Assembly (NCBI GenBank): GCA_900546315.1
Contig: URCP01000014.1
Span: forward strand, 1-46,218
Source of the DNA: an uncultured Eubacteriales bacterium
GTDB taxonomy: Bacteria; Bacillota; Clostridia; Oscillospirales; CAG-272
Length of the DNA stretch: 46,218 nucleotides
Direction of reading: 5' to 3'
Shown: positions 35,564 to 43,481 of the stretch, piece after piece
Layout of the letters: every line of letters starts with the position of its first letter
How positions within the stretch are numbered: position 1 is the first letter of the stretch
Position numbers and translations under genes: made by a program
The notes under the pieces: model-generated
Told to the model about the DNA's origin: nothing
The model's input: the letters and a program-made list of their open reading frames with translations, nothing else
The model's database searches: none

Positions 35564-36186
35564 TATGCGTACACCTCCTCCATTTTTTCTGCCGCGCTCT
35601 TGACCACGATGAACTTATCGCAGTTAAGGACGTCATACACGTTGACCGTGTTGACAAGTGCGGTCTTTACACCGGGGATATTTGCCATGCTCTTAACGAC
35701 CTTGGCATCGTTGTCAGCGAGGACCACGAGAGCCTTCTTGTCGCTGCCGAGAGCCTTCAGCATATTAGCCATGGTCTTGGTCTTGTACTCCTCGGTCTTG
35801 ATAGCGTCGACGACGATCATGTCGCCGGTCTCGACCTTAGAGGAGAACGCGCTCTGAAGAGCGATTCTCTTGACCTTCTTGTTTATCTCGAAGCGGTAGC
35901 TTCTGGGCTTCGGGCCGAGAGCCACGCCGCCGTGAGTCCACTGAGGAGAACGGGTCGAACCCTGTCTTGCGTGACCGGTGCCCTTCTGCTTCCACGGCTT
36001 CTTTCCGCCGCCGGAGACCTCGGTACGGGTCTTTGTGGACTGAGTGCCCTGTCTCTGATTTGCGAGGTACGACTTTACAGCGATATGGAGAACCGCACCG
36101 TTTACCTCTCTGCCGAATACGGCGTCAGATAAGGTGATCTCGCCGACTTCCTTGCCGGCCATATCCATAACCTTCATGTTAGGCAT
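35563..36186 (-). CDS. rplD: 50S ribosomal protein L4
   Basis: The 207-residue L4 reaches into the exit tunnel. The tunnel loop KPWKQKGTGHARQGSTRSP (about 63-81) and RSYRFEINKKVKRIALQSA are conserved. In Escherichia coli L4 represses the S10 operon; whether it does so here cannot be told. GGAGGAAATCACT precedes the ATG. Confidence 0.98.
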   Translation of the reverse strand: MPNMKVMDMAGKEVGEITLSDAVFGREVNGAVLHIAVKSYLANQRQGTQSTKTRTEVSGGGKKPWKQKGTGHARQGSTRSPQWTHGGVALGPKPRSYRFEINKKVKRIALQSAFSSKVETGDMIVVDAIKTEEYKTKTMANMLKALGSDKKALVVLADNDAKVVKSMANIPGVKTALVNTVNVYDVLNCDKFIVVKSAAEKMEEVYA

Positions 36187-36205
36187 AGTGATTTCCTCCT
36201 TCCGC

Positions 36206-36838
36206 TTATGCTTTTACAGAGTCGCGGAGGAATACGATGTTGCCGCGGGATCCGGGAACTGCGCCCTTGACCGCGATGAGATTCTTTTCCGCGTCTACTT
36301 TGACAACTTCGAGGTTCAGAACGGTAGACTTGACGTTACCGTACTGACCTGCCATCTTCTTGTTCTTGAACACTCTCGAAGGAGTGGAGTTCGCGCCCAT
36401 GGAACCGACCTGACGGTGGATAGGACCGGTACCGTGAGTCATGCGAAGAATGTGATGACCCCATCTCTTGACGGCGCCCGAATATCCGTGACCCTTGGAT
36501 GTACCGGTTACATCGACCTTCTCGCCAGCGGCGAAGGTATCGGCGGTAATCGTGTCACCGACATTCATCGAAGCGGCGTCCTCAAGACGGAATTCCTTCA
36601 GATGCTTCTTGTTCTCGCATCCGGCCTTCTTGAAGTGGCCGAGATCAGCCTTCGTGAGGTGCTTTTCCTTAGCGCCGCCGAAGCCGAGCTGCACTGCATC
36701 GTAGCCGTCGTTGTCGACCGTCTTCTTCTGGACGACGACGCAGGGACCAGCCTCGATAACAGTTACCGGAATGACGTTTCCGATCTCGTCAAAGATCTGG
36801 GTCATACCGACTTTCTTTCCGATAATGCCTTTTTTCAT
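36206..36838 (-). CDS. rplC: 50S ribosomal protein L3
   Basis: The 210-residue L3 initiates 50S assembly near the peptidyl transferase centre. MKKGIIGKKVGMTQIFDEIG and GTSKGHGYSGAVKRWGHH are the signatures. GGGAGGAAAAC precedes the ATG. A 92-base gap with a nested hairpin separates it from rpsJ. Confidence 0.98.
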   Translation of the reverse strand: MKKGIIGKKVGMTQIFDEIGNVIPVTVIEAGPCVVVQKKTVDNDGYDAVQLGFGGAKEKHLTKADLGHFKKAGCENKKHLKEFRLEDAASMNVGDTITADTFAAGEKVDVTGTSKGHGYSGAVKRWGHHILRMTHGTGPIHRQVGSMGANSTPSRVFKNKKMAGQYGNVKSTVLNLEVVKVDAEKNLIAVKGAVPGSRGNIVFLRDSVKA

Positions 36839-36930
36839 TTTGTTTTCCTCCCATGATTATTGGTTGACGCTTTAGATTCAGGTTTTAATGAAGCCTGTAC
36901 GCCAACATGACCTTGGTTTGCCGCGTGAGA

Positions 36931-37242
36931 TTAAAGCTTGATCTCGATCTCGACGCCGGCGGGTAATTCGAGTCCCATCAGAGCTTCGACTGTCTTCTGC
37001 GAGGGCTTCAGCACGTCGATCAGTCTCTTATGAGTTCTCATTTCGAACTGCTCGCGGCTGTCCTTGTACTTGTGGACCGCACGAAGGATCGTGATGATCT
37101 CCTTTTCGGTCGGGAGCGGAATCGGACCGGAAACTGCCGCGTCATTGCGCTTTGCGGTCTCAACGATCTTCTCAGCTGCCTGATCGACCAGGGTGCTGTC
37201 GTAGCTTTTCAGACGAATTCTGATTTTTTCCTTGACTGCCAT
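36931..37242 (-). CDS. rpsJ: 30S ribosomal protein S10
   Basis: The 103-residue S10 lies in the head of the 30S subunit and is also NusE, part of antitermination complexes. IRIRLKSYDSTLVDQAA and SREQFEMRTHKRLIDVLKP are typical. The ATG at 37242 fits the family and follows AAGGAGG; a longer frame to 37320 runs through the leader. It is the first gene of the S10-spc-alpha cluster. No fusA-tuf genes stand upstream. Confidence 0.98.
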   Translation of the reverse strand: MAVKEKIRIRLKSYDSTLVDQAAEKIVETAKRNDAAVSGPIPLPTEKEIITILRAVHKYKDSREQFEMRTHKRLIDVLKPSQKTVEALMGLELPAGVEIEIKL

Positions 37243-37787
37243 TGTTTTTGCCTCCTTACTTTGACTTGGAGGGCGGTTTATTTCGGAACACTGCGTCGGG
37301 TGTTTCTTTGCCCCAATCATAAAATCCGTAGATTCTACGGAAGAGAGCTTTCAAAATATCCGGTGCAGGACTCCGAATTGACAACGCCCGGTTAAATATC
37401 GGACATACTCCGGTGGAAATTCCCAGCGTATCGCCGCGCGGCAGAACCGCTCAGTGATGTGCTGCAACCTTTCACCATAAAACGCACGTCAACTCCTATA
37501 TTATACACCAAACCCGCGAAAAAATCAATACCCCGGAACAAATTTGTCCCCTTTATCCGTGAAAATCTTTGTCAAACTTTCAGCTCATTTTTTGTGCACT
37601 ATTACCAATCTTATTCTTTTTCAGTAATTTTCCGGATTTCCGGGCAGGCACAGCCGGGAAATTATTATAAAACGCGGCGAATTTTAACATCACGTTCACA
37701 GGTATGGTTTATAATATCAGTGTCTTATTTTATCGAATGTATCTGAAAGGAAGTCCCGGCACGCTCCGGGCGGTATATATTATTATT
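37243..37787. other. Divergent intergenic region with the S10 operon leader
   Basis: The leader of rpsJ, about 250 bases from the start near 37493, contains a 17-base near-perfect palindrome (37325-37341, stem TCCGTAGA / TCTACGGA) and no open frame I can support. The part 37530-37700 is AT-rich with no recognised gene. A TATAAT at 37713-37718 on the plus strand may serve the membrane-protein gene, but no convincing -35 is seen. Confidence 0.6.
37500..37528 (-). promoter_or_regulatory. Sigma-A promoter of the S10-spc-alpha cluster
   Basis: TTGATT (37523-37528) and TATAAT (37500-37505) with a 17-bp spacer on the minus strand. This is the only strong promoter I see for the downstream ribosomal genes. 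Confidence 0.85.
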
Positions 37788-38630
37788 ATGGAAAAGAAAT
37801 CACGGGCGTTCATTCTGTCCGCGGCTGCTGTCGTCGCGGCACTCGTCTCGATAGCGGTGCGTGTGATCCTCACGCTGACCAGCCTCGACGTGAAATACGG
37901 CGTCTACAAGCGCGGCAGCGTTCTGTCGACGGTTTATCACATCATCCTAGCGCTCGTCTGCCTCGCCTTCATCGCGGTTCCGCTCGTGAAGAGAAAGAAG
38001 CTCGGGGTGCCCGAAAGCCCGAAGGTCGGCGATCTCACGGTGTTCGCGTCCTGTATATCCGCGTTTCTCATCGCGGCGGACATCATCATCTCGGTCATGA
38101 ATATCGTGACTAAAAAAGCTTCCGCCGACGCAATCGGGATACTGACGATAGTCTTCGGTCTCGGCTCGGTACTGTATTTCCTCGCGAACGTCAAAAGTGG
38201 TGACAGATCCCCTGCGGCGATGACAATCGCGTCCTTCTTCCCGACGGCGTTCATGGCGACAGATCTAATAAATACTTATTTCGACACTTCGCTCCTGACG
38301 ACGAGCCCGGGAAAAACGATGCACGAGCTCGCGCTTCTCGCGGGAATGGTGTATTTCCTGTCTGAGTCGCGTTTTCAGCTTGGTCGTACGTCGGCGGCGC
38401 TGTTCTACGCGTCGGCGCCGGTGGCGGTCGTGATGCTGCTGACCGCGACGATTCCGGAGCTGCTCTTCCCGTCGAAGCTGCTGATCGGCGACACCGACAG
38501 TTATCTCGTGCGCGCGGCTGAGGCGGCGATCGGTCTCTATGTTCTCTCGCGTATGTTCTCGAGCGCGAGAACCGGCGTCATGGCGCCGGAAGAAGCGAAA
38601 CCAGAGACCGCTGAAGCGAAAACCGAATAA
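37788..38630 (+). CDS. Multi-pass membrane protein, unknown function
   Basis: This 280-residue protein has about eight hydrophobic helices, short loops and an Ala/Glu-rich cytoplasmic tail (GVMAPEEAKPETAEAKTE). No family is recognised. The start is uncertain. The ATG at 37788 (MEKKSRAFILS) gives a clean first helix, but no Shine-Dalgarno site stands at the right distance. The nearest, GAAAGGAAG at about 37747, is separated from it by a CCCGG-CCGGG hairpin. A terminator follows the stop codon, so it is a single-gene unit. Confidence 0.7.
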   Translation: MEKKSRAFILSAAAVVAALVSIAVRVILTLTSLDVKYGVYKRGSVLSTVYHIILALVCLAFIAVPLVKRKKLGVPESPKVGDLTVFASCISAFLIAADIIISVMNIVTKKASADAIGILTIVFGLGSVLYFLANVKSGDRSPAAMTIASFFPTAFMATDLINTYFDTSLLTTSPGKTMHELALLAGMVYFLSESRFQLGRTSAALFYASAPVAVVMLLTATIPELLFPSKLLIGDTDSYLVRAAEAAIGLYVLSRMFSSARTGVMAPEEAKPETAEAKTE

Positions 38631-38636
38631 TCACGA

Positions 38637-38660
38637 GGGAGCCGTCCGCGGCTCCTTTTT
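38637..38660 (+). terminator. Intrinsic terminator after the membrane-protein gene
   Basis: GGAGCC (38638-38643), a six-base loop, GGCTCC (38650-38655) and TTTTT. Confidence 0.88.
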
Positions 38661-38744
38661 CGTTTCCGGCTCCGCGATTGTTGTCAAAAACCGGTCATTA
38701 TTTGTCGAAATCCGTTATCAGAATTATCTTTTTTCTCGTGGTGC

Positions 38745-38773
38745 TTGACAAACGACCGATGGTCATGTATAAT
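38745..38773 (+). promoter_or_regulatory. Sigma-A promoter of the rhamnosidase gene
   Basis: TTGACA (38745-38750), a 17-bp spacer and TATAAT (38768-38773), both perfect, about 40 bases before the start codon. No sugar-responsive operator is evident. Confidence 0.88.
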
Positions 38774-38813
38774 GTAATTATAAATCATGTCCATTCAGAA
38801 AGGAAACCAGAAC

Positions 38814-41177
38814 ATGAAATTTTCAACAAGATTCGTCTCGGCGACCCGCGAGTACTCGACTTTCGAGAAGCAGATTCCCTCGCCGTATTTCAGAAAGTCG
38901 TTCACACCCGGAAAGGTCTCGTCCGCCGAGGTGACGATCTGCGGGCTCGGGTTCTATGAGCTCTTCATAAACGGACAGCGGATCACCCGCGGGCTGCTCT
39001 CGTCCTACATCGCGAACCCGGACGATATCCTCTACTATGACAATTACGACCTGACGCCGTACCTCACCGAGGGCGAGAACGTCATCGGCGTACAGCTCGG
39101 AAACGGCATGATCGACTGCTTCGGCGGTCAGGTCTGGGAGTTCGAGAAGGCGAGATTCAGAAGCGCGCCGAAATTCGCGCTGACCTTCGAGTCTGTCTCA
39201 GAGGACGGCGCGAAGACTGAGTTCGACGCGGCTGACGGCTTTGTCTGCACCGAGTCTCCCGTTTACCTTGACGATCTGCGTATCGGCGAGTTCTATGACG
39301 CGAGACGTGAAATTCCGGGCTGGAACAAGCCGGGCTTCGACGCGTCCGCGTGGAGAGAGACGATCCCCGCCGAAACCCCGCGCGGAGAGTGCCGTATCTG
39401 CGACTGCGACCCGATCCTCCCGACGCGTGAGATTAAGCCTGTCTCGATAAAGCCCGGCAGAATCTCGAAGAACTTCGAATGGAAGCAGGCGCTGCTCGCT
39501 CCGCTCTCCGACGAGATAATGTTTGAGTATCCCGAGGACGAGAAGCCTGAGAATGGTTTCATCTACGATTTCGGCGTGAACGCCGCCGGACTCTGCCGTC
39601 TCCATATCAAGAACGCGCGCCCGGGTCAGAAGATCGTTCTCCAGTTCGGGGAGACGCTGGCTGAGGACGGCGGGCTCGATATGCGCGGAATGCCCTTCCT
39701 GCCGAGGAGATACAATCACCGCGACATATATATCTGCCGCGGCGGAGACGAGACATGGATGCCGTCCTTCACATATCACGGCTTCGAGTATGTCCTTGTC
39801 ACCGGTATCGACGAGGCGCAGGCGACCCCCGACCTTCTGACGTACGTCGTCATGAACACAAGCCTCAAAGCGCGCTCAACCTTCCGCTGCTCGGACGAGA
39901 TGGCGAACAAGCTGTGGGACGCGGCAATAGTCTCCGACTGCGCGAACTTCTTCCACTTCCCGACCGACTGCCCGCACCGCGAAAAGAACGGCTGGACCGG
40001 AGACGCGGCTCTCTCGGCGGAGCAGATGGCGATGGCGCTCACCCCCGAGCGCAACTGGCGCGAATGGCTCCGCAACATCTGCAAGTCGATGAAGCTCTCC
40101 GGCGAACTGCCCGGAATCATCCCGACCTCCGGATGGGGCTATGAGTGGGGCAACGGACCCGCGTGGGACATCGTCCTCTTCAACATTCCGTATTTCACGT
40201 GGATCTACACCGGCGATCAGACGATAATGCGCGAGTGTGCGGCAAATATGCTCCGCTACATAAACTACATAACGACCCGCCGCGACGAAAACGGACTCAT
40301 ACACATAGGTCTCGGCGACTGGTGCCCGACCGCGCGCGACGGACACTACATAGCCCCGCTCGAATTCACCGACACCGTCATCTGCATAGACATCTGCGAC
40401 AAAGCCGCCAGAATGTATGAAGCAATGGGCATGAAGGTACAGCAGACCTTCGCGGAAACCGTCGCCGGAGAACTCCGCGCCGCCGCGAGACTCCACCTCA
40501 TCGACCACAGCACCGCGACCGCCCTCGGCAGATGCCAGACAACTCAGGCAATGGCAGTCTTCTACGACATCTTCTCCGACGCCGAGAAGCCGCGCGCCGT
40601 CGAAAAGCTCATCGACCTCATCCATGGCGAAAACGACTCCTTCGACTGCGGCATCCTCGGTCTCAGAGTCATCTTCCACGTCCTCTCCGCCTACGGTCAC
40701 ACCGACCTCGCCTACAAAATGATCACCAAAGAAGAATTCCCGTCCTACGGCTACCAGATAGCAAACGGCGCCACCTCGATCTGGGAAGACTTCCGCCGTG
40801 TAGATGACGCCCCGAACTCCCGCAACCACCACTTCTTCTGCGACTACATCTCATGGTTCATGAAGAACCTCATCGGTCTGAACGTCAACCCCTACAGAAG
40901 AAACCCCAACGAATTCCTCCTCGCGCCGAAATTCATCGCCGCCCTCGACCACGCCGAAGCCACCTACAACGCTCCTGCCGGCGAAGTCAGAATCAGCTGG
41001 AAACGCGACGACGACGAAATCCTCTACTCCGTCACCCTCCCCGAAGGCGCAAAAGCAGAAATCACCCTCGAAGCAGGCTGGCAGTTCGACGACGGATTCA
41101 CACACAAGAGATTCACGGGAACGGTTGAGTTCAGAATCATTCCCGAGAGCAAAAAAGACAAATACTGCCATGTGTAA
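38814..41177 (+). CDS. GH78-family alpha-L-rhamnosidase
   Basis: This 787-residue glycoside hydrolase releases terminal L-rhamnose from plant glycosides or polysaccharides. An N-terminal beta domain (about 1-330) carries the GLGFYELFINGQRI pattern of rhamnosidase N-domains. The (alpha/alpha)6 barrel holds DCPHREKNGWTGDA (385-398), matching the GH78 acid region with Asp385, Glu390 and Asp397, and GATSIWEDF, with Glu658 at the place of the general base. A C-terminal beta domain closes the protein. No signal peptide is seen, so it acts in the cytoplasm on imported oligosaccharides. AGAAAGGA precedes the ATG at 38814; an ATG 27 bases upstream lacks a ribosome site. Confidence 0.9.
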   Translation: MKFSTRFVSATREYSTFEKQIPSPYFRKSFTPGKVSSAEVTICGLGFYELFINGQRITRGLLSSYIANPDDILYYDNYDLTPYLTEGENVIGVQLGNGMIDCFGGQVWEFEKARFRSAPKFALTFESVSEDGAKTEFDAADGFVCTESPVYLDDLRIGEFYDARREIPGWNKPGFDASAWRETIPAETPRGECRICDCDPILPTREIKPVSIKPGRISKNFEWKQALLAPLSDEIMFEYPEDEKPENGFIYDFGVNAAGLCRLHIKNARPGQKIVLQFGETLAEDGGLDMRGMPFLPRRYNHRDIYICRGGDETWMPSFTYHGFEYVLVTGIDEAQATPDLLTYVVMNTSLKARSTFRCSDEMANKLWDAAIVSDCANFFHFPTDCPHREKNGWTGDAALSAEQMAMALTPERNWREWLRNICKSMKLSGELPGIIPTSGWGYEWGNGPAWDIVLFNIPYFTWIYTGDQTIMRECAANMLRYINYITTRRDENGLIHIGLGDWCPTARDGHYIAPLEFTDTVICIDICDKAARMYEAMGMKVQQTFAETVAGELRAAARLHLIDHSTATALGRCQTTQAMAVFYDIFSDAEKPRAVEKLIDLIHGENDSFDCGILGLRVIFHVLSAYGHTDLAYKMITKEEFPSYGYQIANGATSIWEDFRRVDDAPNSRNHHFFCDYISWFMKNLIGLNVNPYRRNPNEFLLAPKFIAALDHAEATYNAPAGEVRISWKRDDDEILYSVTLPEGAKAEITLEAGWQFDDGFTHKRFTGTVEFRIIPESKKDKYCHV

Positions 41178-41182
41178 GTAAC

Positions 41183-41219
41183 GCAGGGGGAAACTTTTCG
41201 GAGAAAAGTTTCCCCCTGC
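41183..41219 (+). terminator. 17-bp perfect hairpin after the rhamnosidase gene
   Basis: The arms run 41183-41199 and 41203-41219 around a three-base loop. The right side is followed by ACCCCTTTC rather than a clean T-run. It probably ends transcription but also looks like a dispersed palindromic repeat. Confidence 0.65.
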
Positions 41220-41243
41220 ACCCCTTTCAAAAGCTTTATACTC

Positions 41244-41272
41244 TTGACATTGCCGCAATTCTGCGGTACAAT
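41244..41272 (+). promoter_or_regulatory. Sigma-A promoter of the two-component genes, with a dyad in the spacer
   Basis: TTGACA (41244-41249) and TACAAT (41267-41272) have a 17-bp spacer that contains the dyad CCGCA-ATTC-TGCGG (41253-41266). Confidence 0.82.
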
Positions 41273-41301
41273 ATTATCAGAGATAAACCAAAGGAGGGGT
41301 C

Positions 41302-42561
41302 ATGATAAAACTACTTATAAGCAGGCTGTTCGACGAAAAGCTCGAATTCAGGCTCAGGATATTCAACATGCTCGCCCTCGGCGGGATCATCATCAGCTAC
41401 ATGATGGCAATAATCACGGTCTTTCAGGGCGGAACCGCCATGATGGCACTCATGAACGCCGCCGCCGGAACCGGCGCGCTGCTCCTCACCGCCCTCACCA
41501 ACATAAGCGGCAGATGCCAGCTCGGCTACACCCTCACCGCCATCACCGTCTTCCTCATCACCTTCCCCGTGATGTTCTTCATCGGCGGCGGATACAGAAG
41601 CGGAATGCCCTGCTTCTTTCTCTTCGCCGTAATCTTCACCGTCTGCATGCTCGACGGGGCAAAGATGTTCATTTTCGCCGGGCTCGAACTCGCCGTCTAC
41701 TCCGCCTGCATCTTCACGGCGTATCTCCGCCCGTCGCTCATCACCCCTCTTGAGAGCGAAGCCGCGTACCTCTCGGACGTCTACGCAGGCTTCGCCGTCG
41801 TCGCGCTCGTACTCGGCTCGACCGTATACTTTCTCCTGCGGCTGTACAAAAAACAGCAGAAGGTCCTCGACGAGCGCAACCTCCTGCTTGCCGAGATGAA
41901 CCGCCGCAAAACCGCGATGCTCGCCGATATGTCGCACGAAATGCGCACCCCGCTGACCGTCGTCTCGGTAGACATCCAGCGCGCCGCAGACATGGCGGGC
42001 GAAAGCTCCCCGGAAACGAAAGAACTCCTCGCCGGAGCACAGGACGAAATAATGCGCCTCGCGAGACTCGTGAACGGTCTTTTAAGCCTCGCGTCGGTCA
42101 GGGAAAGCGTCTCAAGGCAGAAAACCGACTACTCTGCCCTGATACGCCACACGGTGCAGGCGTGGTCTACCCTGACGGCGAAGAAAAACAATTCCCTCAC
42201 CGACTTGACCGAGCCCGGGCTTCCACCGGTATTCTGCGACCCGGACCTGTTCGCCGAGGTCCTGTCGAACCTTTTCGAGAACGCGAACCGGCACACCTCC
42301 GGAGGCGAAATACAAATAAAAGCCGTCCGTGACGGCGGCATGATAAAAACGACCGTCTCCGACACCGGCGAGGGCATACCGGAAAAGCTCCTGCCCGACA
42401 TCTTCGCGCGCGGCGTCTCAGGGAGCGGCGGAACCGGCTACGGGCTGTATATCGTGAAAATGATAATCGAGGCGAACGGCGGAACCGTAACAGCGGAAAA
42501 CCAGCCCGAAGGCGGCGCCGCGATAACCTTCACCGTGCCGGTCTACGCCGGTCAGGTCTGA
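41302..42561 (+). CDS. Membrane histidine kinase
   Basis: This 419-residue sensor kinase has an N-terminal region of about six membrane helices (about 20-180) with little extracellular sequence, so it probably senses within or near the membrane. A coiled linker follows, then HisKA with the phosphorylated His212 (DMSHEMRTPLT), the N-box LSNLFENANRH (about 322-332), G1 DTGEGIPEKL and G2 GTGYGLYIVKMI. AAAGGAGGGG precedes the ATG. It is co-transcribed with the response regulator 20 bases downstream; the kinase-first order is less common than regulator-first. Confidence 0.93.
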   Translation: MIKLLISRLFDEKLEFRLRIFNMLALGGIIISYMMAIITVFQGGTAMMALMNAAAGTGALLLTALTNISGRCQLGYTLTAITVFLITFPVMFFIGGGYRSGMPCFFLFAVIFTVCMLDGAKMFIFAGLELAVYSACIFTAYLRPSLITPLESEAAYLSDVYAGFAVVALVLGSTVYFLLRLYKKQQKVLDERNLLLAEMNRRKTAMLADMSHEMRTPLTVVSVDIQRAADMAGESSPETKELLAGAQDEIMRLARLVNGLLSLASVRESVSRQKTDYSALIRHTVQAWSTLTAKKNNSLTDLTEPGLPPVFCDPDLFAEVLSNLFENANRHTSGGEIQIKAVRDGGMIKTTVSDTGEGIPEKLLPDIFARGVSGSGGTGYGLYIVKMIIEANGGTVTAENQPEGGAAITFTVPVYAGQV

Positions 42562-42580
42562 CCATTAAGGAAGGAACCAT

Positions 42581-43276
42581 ATGAAAGACATACTCCTCGT
42601 CGAGGACAACAGACACATACTTGACGGAAACCGCTATTTTCTCGAAAAGGCGGGATACACCTGCGCCGCCGCGGAAACGATCGCGGGCGCGAAAGAAATT
42701 ATCGGGGAAGAGACGCCGCGTCTCATGATCCTCGATCTCATGCTTCCGGACGGGAACGGGCTCGACCTTCTCTCGGAGCTCCGCGCCTCGCCCAACCCGG
42801 CGTTCTCCGGGATGCCGGTGCTCATCCTGACCGGTCTCGGGAGCAATCCAGACGTCGTGCGCGGACTGTCGGCGGGCGGCGATGATTATCTGCCGAAGCC
42901 GTATGACTATGAGGTTCTGCTCGCGAGAGTGAATGCTCTGATGCGGCGCTCCGGGATGAACCGCGCCGAGCGGTCCGGAGATATCAGAGAGCGCGGCGCG
43001 CTGAAGCTCGACATACTCTCGTCGCAGGCGTTCCTCCGCGGGGAGGATCTGTATCTGACGCCGAAGCAGTTCGCGCTGCTGCTGCTCCTTGTGCGCGGCG
43101 AGGGGAAGATACTCTCGAACGAATACCTCTACGAGACGGTGTGGAAACAGCCGCTCACGGACGACTGCGGCGCGCTCTGGAAGCAGATGTCGCGGCTCCG
43201 CGCGAAGCTCGACGAGGGTCACGGGGTGTTTATCACGCAGTTCCGCGGCGAGGGATACTGTCTGGAGATACAGTGA
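42581..43276 (+). CDS. OmpR-family response regulator
   Basis: The 231-residue regulator has a receiver domain with acidic Glu8/Asp9, the phospho-acceptor Asp52 (LDLMLPDG), the conserved Thr in ILTGLGS and Lys in PKPYDYE. The C-terminal winged helix covers about 130-231. It is the partner of the kinase directly upstream. Its targets are unknown; the dyad in the kinase promoter is a candidate autoregulatory site. AAGGAAGG precedes the ATG. Confidence 0.94.
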   Translation: MKDILLVEDNRHILDGNRYFLEKAGYTCAAAETIAGAKEIIGEETPRLMILDLMLPDGNGLDLLSELRASPNPAFSGMPVLILTGLGSNPDVVRGLSAGGDDYLPKPYDYEVLLARVNALMRRSGMNRAERSGDIRERGALKLDILSSQAFLRGEDLYLTPKQFALLLLLVRGEGKILSNEYLYETVWKQPLTDDCGALWKQMSRLRAKLDEGHGVFITQFRGEGYCLEIQ

Positions 43277-43285
43277 ACAGATCGG

Positions 43286-43334
43286 GTTTTGGCAATAAAA
43301 AGCCTTGGATTTATGGGCTTTTTATTGCCAAAAC
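43286..43334 (+). terminator. 19-bp perfect hairpin after the response regulator
   Basis: The arms 43286-43304 and 43316-43334 pair without mismatch around an 11-base loop. No T-run follows. With the second hairpin downstream it insulates the two-component operon from the next gene. Confidence 0.65.
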
Positions 43335-43388
43335 AACCTCAGATCACTGTTTCTCTGGAGATTTCGGCAGACAACTGAATATCATGTT

Positions 43389-43439
43389 CTCCGGACGAAC
43401 CTGACAAAAAAGGCAGTTTCGTCCGGAGGGCGTTTTTTT
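43389..43439 (+). terminator. Strong intrinsic terminator before the DUF3137 gene
   Basis: CTCCGGACGAA (43389-43399) pairs with TTCGTCCGGAG (43418-43428), with an inner CTG-CAG, followed by GGCG and seven T. Confidence 0.9.
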
Positions 43440-43440
43440 G

Positions 43441-43449
43441 TGGTATAAT
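43441..43449 (+). promoter_or_regulatory. Extended -10 promoter of the DUF3137-LemA cluster
   Basis: TGGTATAAT is an extended -10 element (TGnTATAAT). No good -35 lies upstream, where the terminator stem stands. Confidence 0.65.
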
Positions 43450-43481
43450 TGTATCAGAAATTAAGAAAGGACAATTCTCAG

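Noticed and set aside
39876..40832. A 318-residue minus-strand reading frame within the rhamnosidase
   Set aside because: It is Gly/Val/Glu-rich shadow sequence; the GH78 motifs are on the plus strand.
42530..43222. A 230-residue minus-strand reading frame
   Set aside because: It is antisense to the response regulator and has no domain pattern.
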